Shown: positions 15,575 to 18,282 of the stretch, piece by piece | How positions within the stretch are numbered: the first letter of the stretch is position 1 | How the letters are laid out: each line of letters begins with the position of its first letter | DNA from: Rickettsiales bacterium | GTDB taxonomy: Bacteria; Pseudomonadota; Alphaproteobacteria; Rickettsiales; UBA3002 | Assembly (NCBI GenBank): GCA_002725445.1 | Contig: PBPD01000129.1 | Span: 1-18,282 of the forward strand | Direction of reading: 5' to 3' | DNA length: 18,282 nucleotides | Program-made: the position numbers and the translations under genes | The notes under the pieces: model-generated | What the model was told of the DNA's origin: nothing | Seen by the model: only the letters and a program-made list of their open reading frames with translations | Databases searched by the model: none

Positions 15575-16858
15575 TTAATCGCTATCAGCCACCCGAAATG
15601 CACCCTTCATTAGGCTCATTTCACGGGATGGGATATTCAGTTTCTTTGCCAGCTCTGACCAAGACTGAACCACTGCTATGACCTCCTGAATAATCTCACT
15701 TGCCCGATCTTCTTTCACGCGGAAATGCGGAGCAACGCTATGCACTAGATCAAGGTTCTGAGAGTTGTCGTCCTTAGAAATATTGAGCGACAAACCTCCT
15801 GCGGTGGCCACGGGGTTGATGTCATAAGCCGGTGAAAGCACCCAACCTTGAGGAGTCAGCATAAAGCCATGATTACGCAGATGGTCATCGGTGTTGGACA
15901 CGCAGACATAAAACACAATCCGACGCCAGAGTTGCTCCAGGTCTTTGCTTACCTGTGCTCCATGACGAACCAGAAAATCTGCCAGATCCAGATAGCTCAC
16001 GCCAGTGTCACCGCCGTCCCCATCTTTCTTGCCAAGCAATGTCATAGCTGACGCAAAGTGCAGGCGCTCTCCACTTGCTGTGCGGTCAAATCGCTTGGTA
16101 AGGAATGTGTCATATTCTCTGGAGAAATGGCGGATTTCAGACGATGCCGTTTCAAGACCCGCCTTTTGCGCCAGCTGTGAAACCAAATGCTCCCATTTGC
16201 CGATATTCATTTCGTCACGGCGGCTGGGGAATTTGGCAATCCATGGATGACCGCTTTCATCAAGTACGCTGGCTTTAGGGCGAGCTCCACCAAGCGAGCC
16301 ACCGGGAGCGATCAGCATTTTCAGCCATTTAAGATAGTCTTTATCGCTCTCGGCATTGTCGCGTTCCAACTGCAGGCTGGCATATTCCAGCTCACGCAGC
16401 TTCGTCCATGGTGGCGCAGCCATATCCGCCTGATCATCTAAAAACGGCCCGTCATTAGACAGGCGAAACCGTAACGCCCCCATGCGGTGGGCATCAAAAA
16501 CGCCCAGCAAATAATCTGATTCCAACAGTGGGCGCACATCTCGCTCTTCTGCCAATGCCTGCTGCGCTTCACGGCGCTGCATGAGAACACGTCCCCAACG
16601 GTCTGGCGAAGAGTCCAGAAACAATCCGAAATTATCATGACCGTCACGCGCATATTGTGGGCCGGAAAACAAACCTAAATCAGGATCAAGATTCTGTGCA
16701 TAGTCTGATTGCAACCAGGACTTTTCATATTCAAAGGAAAACACCTCCTTACCTCTGGACGGTGCGGCATAGAGCGTTCCCATTAAGACGGGCTCATCCA
16801 TGCCCCGCCAATGGGCGCACACCTGAATCGCTTTTTGTATGTGTCGCTTTGCCGCCAT
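15575..16858 (-). CDS. hipA: HipA-like serine/threonine kinase toxin
   Basis: Toxin of a type II hipBA system. HipA kinases phosphorylate essential targets (glutamyl-tRNA synthetase in E. coli), causing growth arrest and persistence. The 427-aa protein has a HipA N-terminal subdomain (about 20-135) and a kinase-like C-terminal domain. Visible motifs are the phosphate-loop string GGSLGGARPK (186-195; S188 matches the regulatory autophosphorylation serine), ATP-binding lysine K209 (WIAKFPS), catalytic loop NTDDHLRN (322-329; D324) and the DFG-equivalent D346 (LSPAYDINP). All key residues are present, so it should be active. Its ATG overlaps the hipB stop by one base (TAATG), giving antitoxin-first, coupled translation. 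The actual target is not predictable from sequence. Confidence 0.92.
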   Translation of the reverse strand: MAAKRHIQKAIQVCAHWRGMDEPVLMGTLYAAPSRGKEVFSFEYEKSWLQSDYAQNLDPDLGLFSGPQYARDGHDNFGLFLDSSPDRWGRVLMQRREAQQALAEERDVRPLLESDYLLGVFDAHRMGALRFRLSNDGPFLDDQADMAAPPWTKLRELEYASLQLERDNAESDKDYLKWLKMLIAPGGSLGGARPKASVLDESGHPWIAKFPSRRDEMNIGKWEHLVSQLAQKAGLETASSEIRHFSREYDTFLTKRFDRTASGERLHFASAMTLLGKKDGDGGDTGVSYLDLADFLVRHGAQVSKDLEQLWRRIVFYVCVSNTDDHLRNHGFMLTPQGWVLSPAYDINPVATAGGLSLNISKDDNSQNLDLVHSVAPHFRVKEDRASEIIQEVIAVVQSWSELAKKLNIPSREMSLMKGAFRVADSD

Positions 16859-17178
16859 TAGTTTTTCCTTTTCGCTACGCGCTCTTTCGTATGCGTAAGC
16901 TCAGCATCCTGCAGTCGCCTACCTAACGGATCATCACCCGCAAGCAGCAGTAAATCCTTCTCAAGCCCAAGGCAAAAAAGTACATTTGCAACAACCCCTA
17001 TGCTGACGCCACTTTCACCATTTTCGACTTTTCGCAACGTCACGCGACTAATGCCAGCCCGTTCGGCCAGCATGGTGGTCGTGATTTTTCTACGCAGGCG
17101 AGCCAGCTTAATGTTTTCGCCAACGGCGCTCAAAACATCTGCCAATGCCGGTGATAGAGTTACTGCTTTTCCTGCCAT
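16858..17178 (-). CDS. hipB: HipB-like XRE-family antitoxin and repressor
   Basis: DNA-binding antitoxin that neutralises HipA and represses the shared promoter. It is 106 aa. A Cro/CI-type helix-turn-helix covers about residues 20-76: IKLARLRRKI, then the recognition-helix region MLAERAGISRVTLRKVENG. A basic C-terminal tail follows (HTKERVAKRKN). The start at 17178 is preceded on the minus strand by AAGG at 10 nt spacing, a weak ribosome-binding site. The stop overlaps hipA (TAATG). The upstream AT-rich region carries palindromes that are likely operators. Confidence 0.9.
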   Translation of the reverse strand: MAGKAVTLSPALADVLSAVGENIKLARLRRKITTTMLAERAGISRVTLRKVENGESGVSIGVVANVLFCLGLEKDLLLLAGDDPLGRRLQDAELTHTKERVAKRKN

Positions 17179-17192
17179 CTTTTGTAAGCCTT

Positions 17193-17245
17193 AATGGTTA
17201 TTATTATATCCATATAATGCTATATTGTATATTATATTAACCATT
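17193..17245 (-). promoter_or_regulatory. hipBA promoter with nested palindromic operators
   Basis: On the minus strand a perfect TATAAT (17208-17203) lies 17 bp downstream of TATACA (17231-17226; four of six matches to the -35 consensus). The promoter is bracketed by an eight-base inverted repeat, AATGGTTA (17193-17200) and TAACCATT (17238-17245). A second palindrome, TTATAT-cc-ATATAA (17204-17217), overlaps the -10 box. Their positions suit autorepression by HipB alone or with HipA. The E. coli HipB half-site TATCC occurs once (17207-17211), but its GGATA partner is missing at the usual spacing. Confidence 0.6.
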
Positions 17246-17277
17246 GATGCAAGGCTTTGTTTTGCAAGAACCCACCT

Positions 17278-17301
17278 GATTGTCACACAATCATAGATTG
17301 T
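17278..17301. promoter_or_regulatory. GATTGT half-site cluster upstream of the integrase
   Basis: GATTGT-cac-ACAATC (17278-17292) is a perfect six-base inverted repeat, and a third GATTGT follows at 17296-17301. The cluster lies about 120-145 bp upstream of the integrase start in the divergent region. It may be an operator for the integrase or a binding site of an element-encoded regulator. Confidence 0.35.
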
Positions 17302-17423
17302 TAATCCTACATACTCTGTTTACTTTTGCGCGTAATTGTTTATGACTATGTAGTGGAAATACATGACATTACACAGAGGTTTACGCCCGTTGTGCCGGAG
17401 CGTAAGCGGAGGCGAGAAGAAGA

Positions 17424-18282
17424 ATGGCAACAAAGCACATCAATTTTACCAAGAAGGCGCTGGAGGCGTTGCCCGCTCCCACTAAATCGGTACGGGCTTA
17501 TTACCATGACACCAAGGAGGTCGGGCTTTCCGTCTCGGTAACACCGGCGGGCACCAAAACGTTTTTCGTGCGCAAGAAGATCGACGGCGCGGATGAACGT
17601 ATCACGCTGGGCCGCTTCCCCGATCTCAGTATCGAAAACGCCCGCAAGCTGGCTGCCCAAACCAAAGGCAGCATCGCCATGGGCAAAAACCCGCAGGCGG
17701 AGAAACGCGCTATCCGCGATGAAATGACCTTCGGCAAGCTGTTCGAACTCTACATGGAGCGCTACAGCAAGAAATACAAACGCTCGTGGAAATACGACGA
17801 GCGCGAGGTCAACAAGCATCTCTCGCATTGGTTTGGCCGCAAAATCTCACGCATCACCAACGAGGACGTGCACAAGCTGCATACCGAGCTCGGCGTTACC
17901 AGCGGGCGCTACCAGGCCAACCGCATCCTGGAGCGCGTCCGCGCCATTTACAACAAGGCGATCGAATGGGGCTGGAGCGGACGCAACCCGGCGCTCGGCG
18001 TGAAGAAATTCAAAGAGCGATCGCGCGACCGCTTCCTGCTGCCGGAGGAAGTTGCCCGCTTTTTCGACGCGCTGGCCAAGGAAGAGAACATCACCGCGCG
18101 TGACTTCATCCTGATGGCGCTGCTCACCGGCGCACGCAAGGGCAATGTGCTGGCCATGCGTTGGAAGGAAATCAACATGGAGCACAAAATCTGGCGCATC
18201 CCCGATACCAAAAACGGCGAGCCGCACAACGTGCCGCTGTCGCCGCAGGCGGTGGACATTCTGGAGCGCCGCAAGCAGGTGC
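17424..18282 (+). CDS. Tyrosine-type integrase with DUF4102 N-terminus, cut by window edge
   Basis: Site-specific recombinase expected to insert and excise this element at tRNA-fMet. I translated from ATG 17424, with GGAGG 11 bp upstream: 286 codons are open to the edge. The arm-binding DUF4102 domain (about 5-90) shows the family strings GLSVSVTPAGTKTFFVR and ITLGRFPDLSIENAR. A SAM-like core-binding domain (about 101-195) and the start of the catalytic domain follow. The first catalytic arginine is R238 (LLTGARKGNVLAMRW) and the beta-strand lysine is probably K263 (DTKNGEPHNVPLS). The H-x-x-R, H/W and Tyr nucleophile positions lie outside the window, so activity cannot be judged. It is divergent from hipB. 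Confidence 0.92.
   Translation, partial: MATKHINFTKKALEALPAPTKSVRAYYHDTKEVGLSVSVTPAGTKTFFVRKKIDGADERITLGRFPDLSIENARKLAAQTKGSIAMGKNPQAEKRAIRDEMTFGKLFELYMERYSKKYKRSWKYDEREVNKHLSHWFGRKISRITNEDVHKLHTELGVTSGRYQANRILERVRAIYNKAIEWGWSGRNPALGVKKFKERSRDRFLLPEEVARFFDALAKEENITARDFILMALLTGARKGNVLAMRWKEINMEHKIWRIPDTKNGEPHNVPLSPQAVDILERRKQV

Larger units (their letters stand above)
15356..18282. mobile_element. Left end of an integrative element inserted at tRNA-fMet, runs off the window
   Basis: The chromosome to the left ends in a 3' tRNA-fMet fragment. To its right lie att-like repeats, a hipBA pair and a tyrosine integrase. With the tRNA on the minus strand, insertion leaves the 3' half alone at the left junction and rebuilds an intact tRNA at the right junction, which must lie beyond 18282. 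The content seen so far (toxin-antitoxin plus integrase) fits a genomic island or satellite rather than a complete phage. The integrase looks more GC-rich than hipBA by eye, so the element may be mosaic. Confidence 0.75.

Noticed and set aside
17326..18274. Plus- and minus-strand frames around and across the integrase
   Set aside because: They are alternative-frame shadows of the GC-rich integrase gene, which has clear DUF4102 and recombinase motifs.
1..18282. CRISPR arrays, insertion sequences and rRNA genes
   Set aside because: No regularly spaced repeats, transposase genes with terminal inverted repeats, or rRNA-like sequence were seen on reading both strands.

Overview
The window looks like an alphaproteobacterial chromosome of moderate GC (I estimate slightly above 50% by eye). 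This rests on the initiator-tRNA 3' half, which matches the alphaproteobacterial form from memory, and on the gene families present. It has two parts: about 15.1 kb of ordinary chromosome, then the left end of an integrated element that runs off the right edge.

Positions 1-3220 (minus strand) hold a compact tyrosine/homogentisate catabolism operon transcribed right to left: 4-hydroxyphenylpyruvate dioxygenase (hpd), homogentisate 1,2-dioxygenase (hmgA, short form) and a fumarylacetoacetase (cut by the left edge). The genes are 2 bp apart or overlap by 4 bp.

Positions 3221-6332 (plus strand) start with a 368-bp divergent intergenic region. It contains a probable promoter and a structured leader with two tiny ORFs. 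A PLP-dependent ornithine/lysine-type decarboxylase follows, and its stop codon overlaps the start of a sodium:solute symporter (TAATG). The layout suggests a regulated decarboxylase-transporter pair for basic amino acids or polyamines. The leader recalls the alphaproteobacterial speF element, but this was not tested.

Positions 6406-12026 (plus strand) are a complete tripartite RND efflux operon: membrane fusion protein, inner-membrane pump and outer-membrane lipoprotein channel.

Positions 12078-15109 (plus strand) hold a divergent glutamine-synthetase-superfamily protein of unknown substrate, possibly translated from a leaderless mRNA, and a Sad/YneI-like succinate-semialdehyde dehydrogenase followed by a strong intrinsic terminator. 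A GS-fold ligase, a succinate-semialdehyde dehydrogenase and an amino-acid decarboxylase lying close together hint at polyamine/GABA metabolism, though this is only inference.

Positions 15356-18282 are the mobile part. A 45-bp fragment equal to the 3' part of tRNA-fMet, cut exactly at the anticodon loop, marks the integration junction. Inside it are short repeats that may be integrase arm sites, a hipBA toxin-antitoxin pair on the minus strand and a divergent DUF4102-type tyrosine integrase cut by the right edge. The geometry predicts that the intact tRNA-fMet and the second junction lie to the right of the window.
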